From Streptomyces sp. RPT161 (GTDB taxonomy: Bacteria; Actinomycetota; Actinomycetes; Streptomycetales; Streptomycetaceae): a stretch of 64,000 nt of DNA. The DNA lies in the NCBI RefSeq assembly GCF_027533845.1, contig NZ_JAPZVN010000005.1:186001-250000 (forward strand). The letters are read 5' to 3'. The translations under genes were made by a program, and so were the position numbers. This document shows, in pieces, positions 54,810-63,304 of the stretch. The notes under the pieces were generated by a model that saw nothing but the letters and a program-made list of their open reading frames with translations, was not told the DNA's origin and did not search any database. The stretch's first letter is position 1. The number at the start of each line of letters is the position of its first letter.

Positions 54810-55625
54810 TCAGCTGGTACGGCCCTTGGCGTCGAAGCCGGGGGTCCGGGGGTTCCCCCCGGGAAGGCGCCGCATCCGCTCCAGTACGTCGTCGGCGGTC
54901 GGGTCGCGCAGTTCGTCGACGATCCGGCCGTCGGCGAGGAAGACGACGCGGTCCGCGTACGAGGCGGCCACCGGGTCGTGGGTGACCATCACCACGGTCT
55001 GGCCCAACTCCCGTACGGAGTTGCGAAGGAAGCCCAGCACCTCGGCGCCGGAGCGCGAGTCGAGGTTTCCGGTCGGCTCGTCGGCGAAGATGATCTCGGG
55101 CCGGGCGGCGAGCGCCCGGGCCACCGCCACGCGCTGCTGCTGGCCGCCGGAGAGCTGGGCGGGTCGGTGCGACAGCCGTCCGGACAGGCCGACGGTCTCG
55201 ATGACCTTGGACAGCCACGCCTGGTCCGGCTTGCGGCCCGCGATGTCCATCGGCAGCGTGATGTTCTCGGCGGCGGTCAGGGTGGGCAGCAGGTTGAACG
55301 CCTGGAAGATGAAGCCGACCTTGTCCCGGCGCAGTCGCGTGAGCTGCTTGTCCTTGAGCGACGACAGCTCGGTGTCACCTATTCGAGCGGACCCGGAGGA
55401 GATCGAGTCGAGCCCCGCCATGCAGTGCATGAGCGTCGACTTGCCGGAGCCGGACGGGCCCATGATGGCGGTGAACTCCGCCTTGCGGAACTCCGTGGAG
55501 ACGTTGTCGAGCGCGACCACGCGTGTCTCGCCCTGGCCGTAGACCTTGGTGAGATCCGTCGCGCGGGCGGCCACCGCGGTGGCACGATCGTCGGCCCGGG
55601 TGCCGGTCTGGGTGGTGGTGGTCAC
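54810..55625 (-). CDS. ABC transporter ATP-binding protein (second MacB/LolD-type copy)
   Basis: The 271-residue ATPase has Walker A IMGPSGSGKSTLMHC, signature LSGGQQQRVAVARAL and Walker B IIFADEPTGNLDSR. Long stretches are identical to the ATPase at 30918-31742 (for example KDKQLTRLRRD, VGFIFQAFNLLPTL and NITLPMDIAGRKPD). The GTG at 55625 has AGGAG about 9 nt upstream. It is cotranscribed with the permease. Confidence 0.95.
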   Translation of the reverse strand: MTTTTQTGTRADDRATAVAARATDLTKVYGQGETRVVALDNVSTEFRKAEFTAIMGPSGSGKSTLMHCMAGLDSISSGSARIGDTELSSLKDKQLTRLRRDKVGFIFQAFNLLPTLTAAENITLPMDIAGRKPDQAWLSKVIETVGLSGRLSHRPAQLSGGQQQRVAVARALAARPEIIFADEPTGNLDSRSGAEVLGFLRNSVRELGQTVVMVTHDPVAASYADRVVFLADGRIVDELRDPTADDVLERMRRLPGGNPRTPGFDAKGRTS

Positions 55626-56065
55626 GGGTGGGGCTCCTGTCGTACGTGGCGGTGTTCACTCCATCCTTCCTGTGCCCAGCCACGGCCGGATCAGCCCCTG
55701 TCGTGGTTCTGCGGGGATCCTTGGGAGGTACGGACGGCGCGGGCGTCATCCTCAGGTAGGAGATGAGCGGGGGGCGCATTGCCCCGGCAGCGGGGCGCAC
55801 GGGGGCGTGCGTGCTGCGACGTGACACGACTCGGCGAATTCCCGTCAATCGCTTCGAGTGGCGCATGCACCGGATAGCAGGTGCTCTTGCGGAATGCGCG
55901 CCGGTGAGGGCATATACCCGGGCAATCGCCCGGTTTTGACGGCCTTTCGGCTGCCCATAAAATCAGACAACGCGGGGCGGATTTTCACCTGTTCGGGGGT
56001 CAGTTCCGGATAGGCTCTTGCTACTTCATGGGGGCTGCCCGCTGTGCCCGCGGCGGTGTTCCCAT
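55626..56065. other. Non-coding region between the ABC operon and bldA
   Basis: These 440 bp hold no supported gene. They contain the divergent promoters for the ABC operon and the tRNA. TAGGCT (56011-56016) is a plausible -10 box for the tRNA. A locally AT-rich patch lies around 55955-55975. No strong repeats are seen. Confidence 0.45.
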
Positions 56066-56147
56066 GCCCGGGTGGTGGAATGTAGACACGGTGAGCTTAA
56101 ACCTCACTGACCTACGGGTCGTGCCGGTTCGAGTCCGGCTCCGGGCA
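56066..56147 (+). tRNA. bldA: tRNA-Leu (anticodon UAA), the bldA tRNA
   Basis: It folds as a class II tRNA of 82 nt: acceptor GCCCGGG / TCCGGGC with discriminator A, anticodon stem GTGAG / CTCAC with loop CTTAAAC (anticodon TAA), a long variable arm (TGACCTACGGGTCGT) and T arm GCCGG-TTCGAGT-CCGGC. It reads the rare Leu codon UUA. In Streptomyces this is the product of bldA, which gates aerial development and antibiotic production through TTA-containing regulators. CCA is not encoded. Confidence 0.93.
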
Positions 56148-56198
56148 CTCTCCTCCCGCTGGTGACCCTTCCCCGGGAGAGGGCCTCTCGAATCCTCG

Positions 56199-56214
56199 TT
56201 AATTCTTCAATTAA
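56199..56214. other. AT-rich palindrome downstream of bldA
   Basis: TTAATTCTTCAATTAA is a perfect inverted repeat (6-bp arms, CTTC centre) in an AT-rich patch about 50 nt after the tRNA, strikingly unlike the surrounding base composition. It could be a protein-binding site or part of a tRNA 3' processing region; the function is unknown. Confidence 0.4.
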
Positions 56215-56328
56215 TCAGATCGGCCTACCAATCGGCGCGGGAAGATCCTCCTCTGGTAGCAGCCGCGGTACTTTGCCAATCCATTACGGTTGGGGCAGAG
56301 CCGTACCGTGCGGCCATGGAGGAGTGAG

Positions 56329-57171
56329 ATGAGGAGCAGCAACCCGGTCTTCTCGCGGCGGGGCTTCAGTAGGGACAACGGTTATGCGGGCTTCGGGCAG
56401 CAGACGCCCTCCGCCGGCTACCCGTACGGCCAGGCCGCCCCCCAGGACCTCACGGCCGAGCAGTTGCGGCAGATGTACCAGGCGCCACCCGCCAGCCCGG
56501 CGCAGAGCGGCCGGATGACCATCGACGACGTCGTCATGCGCACCGCCATGACGCTGGGCACGGTCTTCGTCGGCGCGCTGCTCGCGTGGTTCGTGCTGCC
56601 GGTGAGCCGCACCGGCTACGGGATCGCCGTGGGAGCGGCGCTGGTCGCCTTCGTGCTGGGCGTGGTGCAGACGTTCAAGGCGGCCCCGAACCCTGCGCTG
56701 ATCCTCGGCTACGCGGCCTTCGAGGGCGTCTTCCTCGGCGTCCTGAGCAAGATGTTCAACGCGGCCTGGGCGGGCGCCCCCGTGCAGGCGGTGCTGGGCA
56801 CGATGGCCGTGTTCGCCGGAATGCTCATCGCGTACCGCGCAGGGCTGGTCAAGGTCACCGACCGCTACAAGCGGGTCGGCATGGCGATCGCCATCGGCTT
56901 CGTGCTGCTGATCTTCGTCAACCTGCTGTTCGCGGCCTTCGGCGGCGGTGCCGGGCTCGGCCTGCGCAGCGGTGGGCTCGGCGTGGTCGTCGGCATCGTC
57001 GGCGTGCTGCTCGGCGCGTTCTTCCTGTCGCTGGACTTCAAGCAGGTCGAGGACGGCATCCGGCACGGCGCCCCGCAGCGGGAGTCCTGGCTGGCCGCGT
57101 TCGGCCTGACGCTCTCGCTGGTGTGGATCTACCTGGAGATGCTGCGGCTGATCTCCATCCTGCGGGACTGA
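56329..57171 (+). CDS. Bax inhibitor-1/YccA family membrane protein
   Basis: The 280-residue protein has a Gly/Tyr/Pro/Gln-rich cytoplasmic N-terminus of about 60 residues, then seven hydrophobic segments starting near TMTLGTVFVGALLAWFVLPV, with the family-like features NPALILGYAAFEGVFLGVLSKMF and LSLDFKQVEDGI. The actinobacterial members (BI-1/YccA, often annotated so) have unknown function, with ion leak or membrane-protease interaction suggested for relatives. The ATG at 56329 has GGAGGAG upstream. Confidence 0.9.
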   Translation: MRSSNPVFSRRGFSRDNGYAGFGQQTPSAGYPYGQAAPQDLTAEQLRQMYQAPPASPAQSGRMTIDDVVMRTAMTLGTVFVGALLAWFVLPVSRTGYGIAVGAALVAFVLGVVQTFKAAPNPALILGYAAFEGVFLGVLSKMFNAAWAGAPVQAVLGTMAVFAGMLIAYRAGLVKVTDRYKRVGMAIAIGFVLLIFVNLLFAAFGGGAGLGLRSGGLGVVVGIVGVLLGAFFLSLDFKQVEDGIRHGAPQRESWLAAFGLTLSLVWIYLEMLRLISILRD

Positions 57172-57280
57172 GCCGGGCCGCACCGGTCCCGGACGCACCG
57201 ACGGGCCTCCAGAGGCGGCGATGTCGCTCCTGGAAGCCCGTCGGTGGCTTTGCGGGTCCTGGGGTCAAGGGGCCGCGGGA

Positions 57281-57514
57281 CTACCCGAGTTTGCGGGCCG
57301 CCCGCCTGAGGTCGTACTCGTGGACGAGGGCCTTGGCGTAGCCGTGGGACAGGTCCGACTCCCGGCGGAGCCAGTCCACCTTCTCTTCGAAACGAAGGAG
57401 CGCGGGGCCGTTGTCGAGGTCGCGGAGCCAGTCGGAGACTTCGCGGCCGGTGCGCTCAGGGATACGGGACAGCAGGTTCCGGTGGGTTTCTTCAGAGAAG
57501 ATCATCTGGGACAT
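57281..57514 (-). CDS. Small DUF4287-like protein
   Basis: The 77-residue, soluble, charged protein (MSQMIFSEETHRNLLSRIPERTGREVSDWLRDLDNG...SHGYAKALVHEYDLRRAARKLG) resembles DUF4287 proteins, whose members have a short helical fold with 'TG...W' and 'GHGHA.A.V' type motifs. The ATG at 57514 has a GGAGG ribosome binding site upstream on the minus strand; the longer frame to 57733 overlaps the divergent gene at 57622. The function is unknown. Confidence 0.78.
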   Translation of the reverse strand: MSQMIFSEETHRNLLSRIPERTGREVSDWLRDLDNGPALLRFEEKVDWLRRESDLSHGYAKALVHEYDLRRAARKLG

Positions 57515-57621
57515 CGGCGCCTCCAGTGTGCGTTCCGTTACCCCACCGTGCCTTAGCCGTTGGGCGTTGGCAACCGTCCCAGGCCTACGAGACGGCGCGG
57601 GCGCACGTATAAAGTCACCGC

Positions 57622-57936
57622 ATGCTCGACTGCGCGCCCCTGGTAACCGCCGTGGAGCGGCTCGCCGACCGCTTCCGTGCCCTGCCGCAGAGCCGCTTGC
57701 GCGGCGTCGCGGAGGCCGGACTGGACCTCGCACGCGAACTGTCGTGCGCCGCGCAACGGCTTGAACTGCCCGATCGCGAGCCGCTGTTGATGCCGGACGA
57801 CGGCGTCTACGCCCTCGGTGACCAGATCGCCGTGGCGGGCCATGACCTCCTCGCGGCCCTCGCCGGGCACCCCCGCCGCCACGACGTGCTGGACGAGGCG
57901 CTACGGAGCGTGGCGAAGGTGGAGGAACTCCTCTAG
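57622..57936 (+). CDS. Small hypothetical protein, probably leaderless
   Basis: The 104-residue, all-helical, acidic protein (MLDCAPLVTAVERLADRFRALPQSRLRGVAEAGLDLARELS...) matches a conserved Streptomyces hypothetical pattern I recognise only loosely. No membrane segment or known motif is seen. There is no Shine-Dalgarno sequence; TAAAGT (57610-57615) ends 6 nt before the ATG, so the transcript is probably leaderless. It is divergent from the DUF4287-like gene by about 107 bp and convergent with the next gene by 13 bp. Confidence 0.68.
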   Translation: MLDCAPLVTAVERLADRFRALPQSRLRGVAEAGLDLARELSCAAQRLELPDREPLLMPDDGVYALGDQIAVAGHDLLAALAGHPRRHDVLDEALRSVAKVEELL

Positions 57937-57949
57937 GGCCGTCGGGCGC

Positions 57950-58702
57950 TCACAGCGAGGCGACGACCCGGTCGGCCAGCACGAAGACGCTCTCCTCGCC
58001 GTAGGTGAAGGTCAGCGCGAACGCGCCGGAGACCGCGGACCCGCCGAGCAGCGCCGGAGCCTCACCGCGCTCCAGCGCGGCGGCCAGCTGCTCCGCCGTC
58101 TCCCGGTGGCCGGGGGTCAGGCACAGCGTCGTACCGTCCGTGAAGACGTACAGGTCCAGCGTGCCGAGCGGCCCGGGGCGGACGTCCGCCAGCGGGATGC
58201 GCGCGTCGGCCAGCGCGGCCAGCCGGGCCACCGTCTCCTCGGGGTCGGCGACCACCGGGGAGGGCGTGAAGTCCGGGTCGGAGGGGTGGCGCCGGTGCGG
58301 CAGCCGCGGTTCGAGGCCCGCCAGGTCCGCCTGACGCGGTACGTAGGGCAGCGCCTCGATCTCCGGGAACTCGGTGTACCCGTCGAAAGCCGGTGCGTCG
58401 GCGGCCTCCCGCGCCTCCTGGGCGGCCCAGAACGCCCGCGCCTCGGCCAGCTCCCGGTCCCGCTCGTCGGCGAGCGCCGCCGCCACGGCGGTGCGTATCT
58501 CCTCGATGGCCGGAGCCGGGCGGGCGCCCGGTACGGCACCGGCGGCGGTCTCCGCGTGGGCGCGCCGCACGGTGAGTTCACGGCGCAGCGTCCCCAGCTC
58601 ACCGCGCAGCCCGCGCACGGCGAACACGGCGGCGGCCGCCACGGCCACGGCGGCGGCCGCGACGAGCAGCGAGACGAGGGCGATGAGGTTGATGGAGCTC
58701 AC
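57950..58702 (-). CDS. Membrane-anchored hypothetical protein
   Basis: The 250-residue protein has one N-terminal hydrophobic segment (INLIALVSLLVAAAAVAVAAAAVFAV, about 4-29), a coiled-coil-prone stretch (LRGELGTLRRELTVRRAHAE) and a soluble domain ending GGSAVSGAFALTFTYGEESVFVLADRVVASL. The mid-region DLYVFTDGTTLCLTPGHRETAEQLAAALERGE looks like a compact alpha/beta domain. The GTG at 58702 has AGGAG 8 nt upstream, so the longer frame to 58930 is rejected. The function is unknown. Confidence 0.78.
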   Translation of the reverse strand: MSSINLIALVSLLVAAAAVAVAAAAVFAVRGLRGELGTLRRELTVRRAHAETAAGAVPGARPAPAIEEIRTAVAAALADERDRELAEARAFWAAQEAREAADAPAFDGYTEFPEIEALPYVPRQADLAGLEPRLPHRRHPSDPDFTPSPVVADPEETVARLAALADARIPLADVRPGPLGTLDLYVFTDGTTLCLTPGHRETAEQLAAALERGEAPALLGGSAVSGAFALTFTYGEESVFVLADRVVASL

Positions 58703-58877
58703 TGACGTACTCCTGGCGGGTGGGGGCACTACGGCGGTTTGCGACGGTTTACAGCGGAACTTTTTCTCCCCCACGGACACTCTGCACTGAAAGCGTTGGC
58801 CAGCGCAGTGCGGAATGTCACGAAAGGGACATGTCGTCGCCCGTAGCCGCCTTTCGCACCGCTCTGAGCTGCACAAC

Positions 58878-58918
58878 GACGTTCCCCCGGGATGTTGGAC
58901 ACATCCCGGGGGAACGTC
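58878..58918 (-). terminator. 18-bp hairpin terminator downstream of the thiolase gene
   Basis: GACGTTCCCCCGGGATGT (58878-58895) and ACATCCCGGGGGAACGTC (58901-58918) form a perfect 18-bp stem with a TGGAC loop. It is placed 49 bp beyond the thiolase stop on the minus strand. Confidence 0.8.
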
Positions 58919-58966
58919 GAAAACGGTCAACCCAGCGCCGCCAGGTTCAGCTCGGCGCCCTCACTC

Positions 58967-60187
58967 TCAGCTCAGCCGCTCGATGACCATCGCCATGCCC
59001 TGGCCGCCGCCGACGCACATCGTCTCCAGGCCGAACTGCTTGTCGTGCCACTGCAGCGAATTGATCAGCGTGGTGGTGATCCGGGCGCCGGTCATGCCGA
59101 AGGGGTGGCCGACGGCGATGGCGCCACCGTTGACGTTCAGCTTGTCCAGGTCGATGCCGAGGTTCCGGTAGGACGGGATGACCTGGGCGGCGAACGCCTC
59201 GTTGATCTCCACCAGGTCGATGTCGTCGATGGTCAGGCCCGCCCGCTTGAGCGCCTGCTTGGAAGCCTCGACCGGGCCGTAGCCCATGATCTCCGGGGAG
59301 AGCGCGGACACCCCGGTGGACACGATCCGGGCCAGCGGGGTCAGGCCCAGCTCGCGGGCCTTGGTGTCGGACATGATGACCAGCGCCGCGGCGCCGTCGT
59401 TGAGCGGGCAGCAGTTGCCCGCCGTCACCAGGCCGTCGGGGCGGAAGACCGGCTTGAGGCCGGTGACGCCCTCCAGCGTCACGCCCGGGCGCGGACCGTC
59501 GTCCTTGCTGACCACGGTGCCGTCCGGCAGCGTGACCGGAGTGATCTCGCGCTGCCAGAAGCCGTCGGCGATCGCCTTCTCGGCGAGGTTCTGCGACCGT
59601 ACGCCGAACTCGTCCATGTCCTGGCGGGTGATGCCCTTGAACCGGGCCAGGTTCTCGGCGGTCTGGCCCATCGCGATGTACGCGTCGGGCAGCAGGCCGT
59701 CCTCGCGCGGGTCGTGCCAGTCGGAGCCCTCACTCTGCGCACGCTCCGCGGTACGCGCCTCCGCGTCCGCGAACAGCGGGTTGTGGGTGTCCGGCAGGCC
59801 GTCCGAGGTGCCCTTGACGCTGCGCGAGACCATCTCCACACCGGCCGAGACGAACACGTCGCCCTCGCCCGCCTTGATGGCGTGCAGCGCCATCCGGGAG
59901 GTCTGCAGCGACGAGGAGCAGTAGCGGGTGATGGTGCAGCCGGGCAGGTGGTCCATGCCCATCTGCACCGCGACGATCCGGCCGAGGTTGTGCCCCTGCT
60001 CGCCGCCGGGGAGACCGCAGCCGAGCATCAGGTCGTCGATCTCACGCGGGTCCAGCTCGGGGATCTTCGCCAGCGCGGCCTGGATGATCGTGGCCGTGAG
60101 GTCGTCCGGGCGCAGTTCCTTCAGCGATCCCTTGAAGGCGCGCCCGATGGGCGAGCGGGCGGCAGAGACGATTACGGCTTCGGGCAT
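58967..60187 (-). CDS. Acetyl-CoA acetyltransferase (thiolase)
   Basis: The 406-residue thiolase has the active-site Cys90 (TRYCSSSLQTSRMA), NEAFAAQ, the GHPFGMTGAR His region and the second catalytic Cys in CVGGGQGMAMVIE. It condenses or cleaves acyl-CoA in fatty acid metabolism. The ATG at 60187 has GGAGGAGAG upstream on the minus strand; an extension to 60304 would lack a ribosome binding site. TACCGGTA, a palindrome upstream (about 60225-60240), might bind a regulator. Confidence 0.95.
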   Translation of the reverse strand: MPEAVIVSAARSPIGRAFKGSLKELRPDDLTATIIQAALAKIPELDPREIDDLMLGCGLPGGEQGHNLGRIVAVQMGMDHLPGCTITRYCSSSLQTSRMALHAIKAGEGDVFVSAGVEMVSRSVKGTSDGLPDTHNPLFADAEARTAERAQSEGSDWHDPREDGLLPDAYIAMGQTAENLARFKGITRQDMDEFGVRSQNLAEKAIADGFWQREITPVTLPDGTVVSKDDGPRPGVTLEGVTGLKPVFRPDGLVTAGNCCPLNDGAAALVIMSDTKARELGLTPLARIVSTGVSALSPEIMGYGPVEASKQALKRAGLTIDDIDLVEINEAFAAQVIPSYRNLGIDLDKLNVNGGAIAVGHPFGMTGARITTTLINSLQWHDKQFGLETMCVGGGQGMAMVIERLS

Positions 60188-60343
60188 CGCGGGATCTCTC
60201 CTCCGGAGGCGTGACGGGCTCAGGTGGAAGTTACCGGTAGGTAGCGCGGGAGTCACCAGGCTCGTACTGTGACGTTGCGCTCGCGCCCAACGCCCTGGAG
60301 GCAAGGGTAGGTTCCGGCCCGCCCGGCCGGTACCCGCGGTGGC

Positions 60344-61351
60344 CTATGTGAGTGCGGAGACGCCCGCCTCGGGGCGCCGCTCCCCGCCGGAGGCCATCCG
60401 CCGCCGCAGCAGCGCCCACCGCCCGCGGTGCCCGCCCCCGGACCCCGCCGAGGCCACCTCGGTACCGGACGCCCCCGCCGCGGCCGCCGCCGCGTCGGCG
60501 ACCGGAAGCACGCTCTCCTCCGAGTCGGCGTCCGGCCACACTCCCAACGCGGCGCAGAGCGTGGGCAGTATCGCCATCGCGGCCGTCGCGTATCCGGTGG
60601 CCGACGGGTGGTAGTTGTCCGGCCCGAACATCTCCCGCGGGTTGGCCGCGAACTCCGGCCCCAGCAGTTGCCCGAGCGACACCGTACGGCCGCCCAGCTC
60701 GATCACCGCGATGGTCTGCGCGGCGGCGAGCTGGCGGCTCAGCCGCCGGGCGACCCAGCGCAGCGGCTGGTAGACCGGCTCGATGGTGCCCAGGTCGGGG
60801 CAGGTGCCGACCACCACCTCGGCACCCGCGTCGCGCAGTCGGCGCACCGCCGCCGCGAGGTGCCGCACCGAGTCCGCGGGCGGCATGCGGTGCGTCACGT
60901 CGTTCGCGCCGATCATGATCACGCAGACCTCCGGCACCGGGTCCGGGCCGTCCAGCAGCAGGCCCACCTGCCGAGCCAGGTCGTCCGAGCAGGCGCCCGG
61001 CAGGGCCACGTTCACCAGGTCGACCGGGCGCTCGGCCACCGCCGCCAGACCCGAGGCGAGTATCGCCCCCGGTGTCTCGCCCACCCGGTGCACACCCTGC
61101 CCGGCCGCCGTCGAGTCGCCCAGGAACGCCAGCCGCACCGGCTGGGCCCCGGCGTCACCGTAGGCGGCGAACGCCGACCCGTAGCGCCCGTCAGCGGTGG
61201 GCGGCGCGGCCTCCGAGCCGCCCACGGTCCTCCTGGCCAGCTGTACCTCGGTGAGCAGCAGTCCGATCACCGCCCCGCCGAGCAGACCCGCCCCGCCGCC
61301 GCCGTACGCGGCGGCGGTCGCGATCCGCCGTGCCACCCTCGCCCTCGACAT
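60344..61351 (-). CDS. SGNH/GDSL-family esterase/lipase, membrane-anchored
   Basis: The 335-residue protein has an N-terminal hydrophobic segment (AAAYGGGGAGLLGGAVIGLLL, about 14-34), then an SGNH hydrolase domain: block I RLAFLGDSTAAGQG (Ser80), block III MIGANDVTH, and block V DNYHPSATGY with the Asp-x-x-His pair. A Pro/Ala/Gly/Arg-rich tail of about 60 residues follows. It probably cleaves esters on or outside the membrane. The ATG at 61351 with GGGG 6 nt upstream is preferred over the ATG at 61357. It is divergent from the cystathionine synthase gene. Confidence 0.88.
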   Translation of the reverse strand: MSRARVARRIATAAAYGGGGAGLLGGAVIGLLLTEVQLARRTVGGSEAAPPTADGRYGSAFAAYGDAGAQPVRLAFLGDSTAAGQGVHRVGETPGAILASGLAAVAERPVDLVNVALPGACSDDLARQVGLLLDGPDPVPEVCVIMIGANDVTHRMPPADSVRHLAAAVRRLRDAGAEVVVGTCPDLGTIEPVYQPLRWVARRLSRQLAAAQTIAVIELGGRTVSLGQLLGPEFAANPREMFGPDNYHPSATGYATAAMAILPTLCAALGVWPDADSEESVLPVADAAAAAAGASGTEVASAGSGGGHRGRWALLRRRMASGGERRPEAGVSALT

Positions 61352-61477
61352 CGGCATCCCCGTTCACTCGGTCCCGTAACAGCTTGTTGCCCGCTACGGC
61401 GCCCGGCGCAACGCGACCGTTCGGGGGCGCTTGCGCATAGGCTCTGAGCACACACAGGGAAACATCCGGAGGACGTC

Positions 61478-62863
61478 GTGCAGTTCCACGACTCGATGAT
61501 CAGTCTCGTCGGCAACACCCCGCTGGTGAGGCTCAACAGCGTCACGGCCGGGATACAGGCCACGGTGCTGGCCAAGGTCGAGTACTTCAATCCCGGCGGT
61601 TCGGTCAAGGACCGCATCGCCCTGCGCATGATCGAAGCCGCGGAGAAGTCCGGCGAGCTGAAGCCGGGCGGCACCATCGTCGAGCCCACCTCGGGCAACA
61701 CCGGCGTGGGTCTGGCCATCGTGGCGCAGCAGAAGGGCTACAAGTGCATCTTCGTCTGCCCGGACAAGGTGTCGACGGACAAGATCAACGTGCTGCGGGC
61801 GTACGGCGCCGAGGTCGTGGTCTGCCCGACCGCCGTCGACCCTGAGCACCCGGACTCGTACTACAACGTCTCCGACCGGCTGGTGCGTGAGACGCCGGGT
61901 GCCTGGAAGCCCGACCAGTACAGCAACCCGAACAACCCGCTGTCGCACTACCACTCCACCGGCCCCGAGCTGTGGCAGCAGACCGAGGGCGGGATCACCC
62001 ACTTCGTGGCGGGCATCGGCACCGGCGGCACGATCTCCGGCACCGGCCGGTACCTCAAGGAGATCTCCGACGGCAAGGTCAAGGTCGTCGGCGCCGACCC
62101 GGAGGGCTCGGTCTACTCCGGCGGCTCAGGCCGTCCGTACCTGGTCGAGGGCGTCGGTGAGGACTTCTGGCCGACCGCGTACGACCAGGACATCACTGAC
62201 GAGATCATCGCGGTCTCCGACAAGGACTCGTTCCAGATGACCCGCCGCCTGGCCAAGGAGGAGGGGCTGCTGGTCGGCGGTTCCTGCGGCATGGCCGTCG
62301 TCGCGGCGCTGCGGGTCGCCGAGCGGCTCGGGCCGGACGACGTCGTGGTGGTGCTGCTGCCGGACAGCGGCCGCGGCTACCTCAGCAAGATCTTCAACGA
62401 CGAGTGGATGGCCGACTACGGCTTCCTGGAGGAGGGCGGCCAGCAGTCCCGGGTCGCCGACGTGCTGGCGTACCGCAGCGGCGGGATCCCGGAGCTGGTC
62501 CACATGCACCCGGAGGAGACCGTCGGCGAGGCGATCGACGTACTGCGCGAGTACGGGGTGTCGCAGATGCCCATCGTCAAGCCGGGCGCCGGGCACCCGG
62601 ACGTGATGGCCGCCGAGGTGGTCGGCTCGGTGGTGGAACGCGAGCTGCTGGACGCGCTGTTCACCAAGCGCGCACAGCTGGACGACCCGCTGGAGAAGCA
62701 CATGTCCGCGCCGCTGCCGCAGGTCGGTTCGGGCGAGTCGGTCGGCGACCTGATGGAGGTGCTGCAGAACGCGGACGCGGCGATCGTGCTGGTCGAGGGC
62801 AAGCCGACGGGTGTGGTGAGCCGTCAGGACCTGCTGACCTTCCTCGCCAAGGTCGGCAAGTAG
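61478..62863 (+). CDS. Cystathionine beta-synthase
   Basis: The 461-residue PLP enzyme condenses serine and homocysteine to cystathionine (transsulfuration). The N-terminal domain has the PLP Lys44 in NPGGSVKDRIALRMIE, TSGNTGVGLA and GIGTGGTISGTGRYL. The C-terminal half (about 335-455) carries two CBS motifs (MHPEETVGEAIDVLREYGVSQMPIV and PLPQVGSGESVGDLMEVLQNADAAIVLVEG). The GTG at 61478 has GGAGGA 6 nt upstream; TAGGCT (61438-61443) may be its -10 box. Confidence 0.94.
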   Translation: MQFHDSMISLVGNTPLVRLNSVTAGIQATVLAKVEYFNPGGSVKDRIALRMIEAAEKSGELKPGGTIVEPTSGNTGVGLAIVAQQKGYKCIFVCPDKVSTDKINVLRAYGAEVVVCPTAVDPEHPDSYYNVSDRLVRETPGAWKPDQYSNPNNPLSHYHSTGPELWQQTEGGITHFVAGIGTGGTISGTGRYLKEISDGKVKVVGADPEGSVYSGGSGRPYLVEGVGEDFWPTAYDQDITDEIIAVSDKDSFQMTRRLAKEEGLLVGGSCGMAVVAALRVAERLGPDDVVVVLLPDSGRGYLSKIFNDEWMADYGFLEEGGQQSRVADVLAYRSGGIPELVHMHPEETVGEAIDVLREYGVSQMPIVKPGAGHPDVMAAEVVGSVVERELLDALFTKRAQLDDPLEKHMSAPLPQVGSGESVGDLMEVLQNADAAIVLVEGKPTGVVSRQDLLTFLAKVGK

Positions 62864-62965
62864 CGGCAAACGGCCCGCACCGCTGGGTGATTGGCCGGAT
62901 TTCGCGGAAACGGTACGCGCGTGACACGCGTGCGCAGCACGGGCTTAACACGGGTCCGGCACATT

Positions 62966-63145
62966 GGTGGGTGTCGGGAAACCGACCCCACCGATGCGGC
63001 AACCAGGAATGACGGAGCGGCTCCCGGACCTCCTGGGTTGCCCCGGACGCGAAGCCCGGCCCTGACCCGGCCCCGCGTCCCGTGGGGGACCGCCGTCGTC
63101 CCGCCCCTGGCGGCCAAGCCGGGGTGCGGCGGTCCCCCCTTTTTT
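62966..63145 (+). ncRNA. Candidate structured non-coding RNA with strong terminator
   Basis: Four consecutive hairpins fill this gap. H1 (62966-62992) has GGTGGG/CCCACC and GTCGG/CCGAC closed by a GAAA tetraloop. H2 (62998-63042) pairs GGCAACC with GGTTGCC, then AGGA/TCCT, and contains an inner GGAG-CGG-CTCC hairpin. H3 (63045-63080) pairs GGACGCG with CGCGTCC. H4 is a terminator, GGGGGACCGCCG (63084-63095) with CGGCGGTCCCCC (63127-63138), followed by TTTTTT (63140-63145). GTGACA (62921-62926) is a possible -35 box. No ORF with a ribosome binding site lies inside. No known class was recognised. Confidence 0.55.
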
Positions 63146-63304
63146 CGTCTTCGCCCGTCGCCGGGCGCTGGTACCCGCTGGAGACGGGGCTGGCTGGTGT
63201 GTGCGGCCGGGCGAGGAACCCGCCGCCCGCGATGGCGCCCAACCACGGCGGTGGGTCCGCCGGTTGCCCACCCCCAGTCGCAACTCGCCCTGCTGGGACG
63301 GTGG

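Noticed and set aside
62991-63060. Resemblance to a SAM (S-box or SAM-IV) riboswitch because of GATGCGGCAACC near sulfur-metabolism gene cbs
   Set aside because: GGCAACC pairs directly with GGTTGCC to form a simple long hairpin, the conserved core is absent, and the RNA lies downstream of cbs rather than upstream of a gene.
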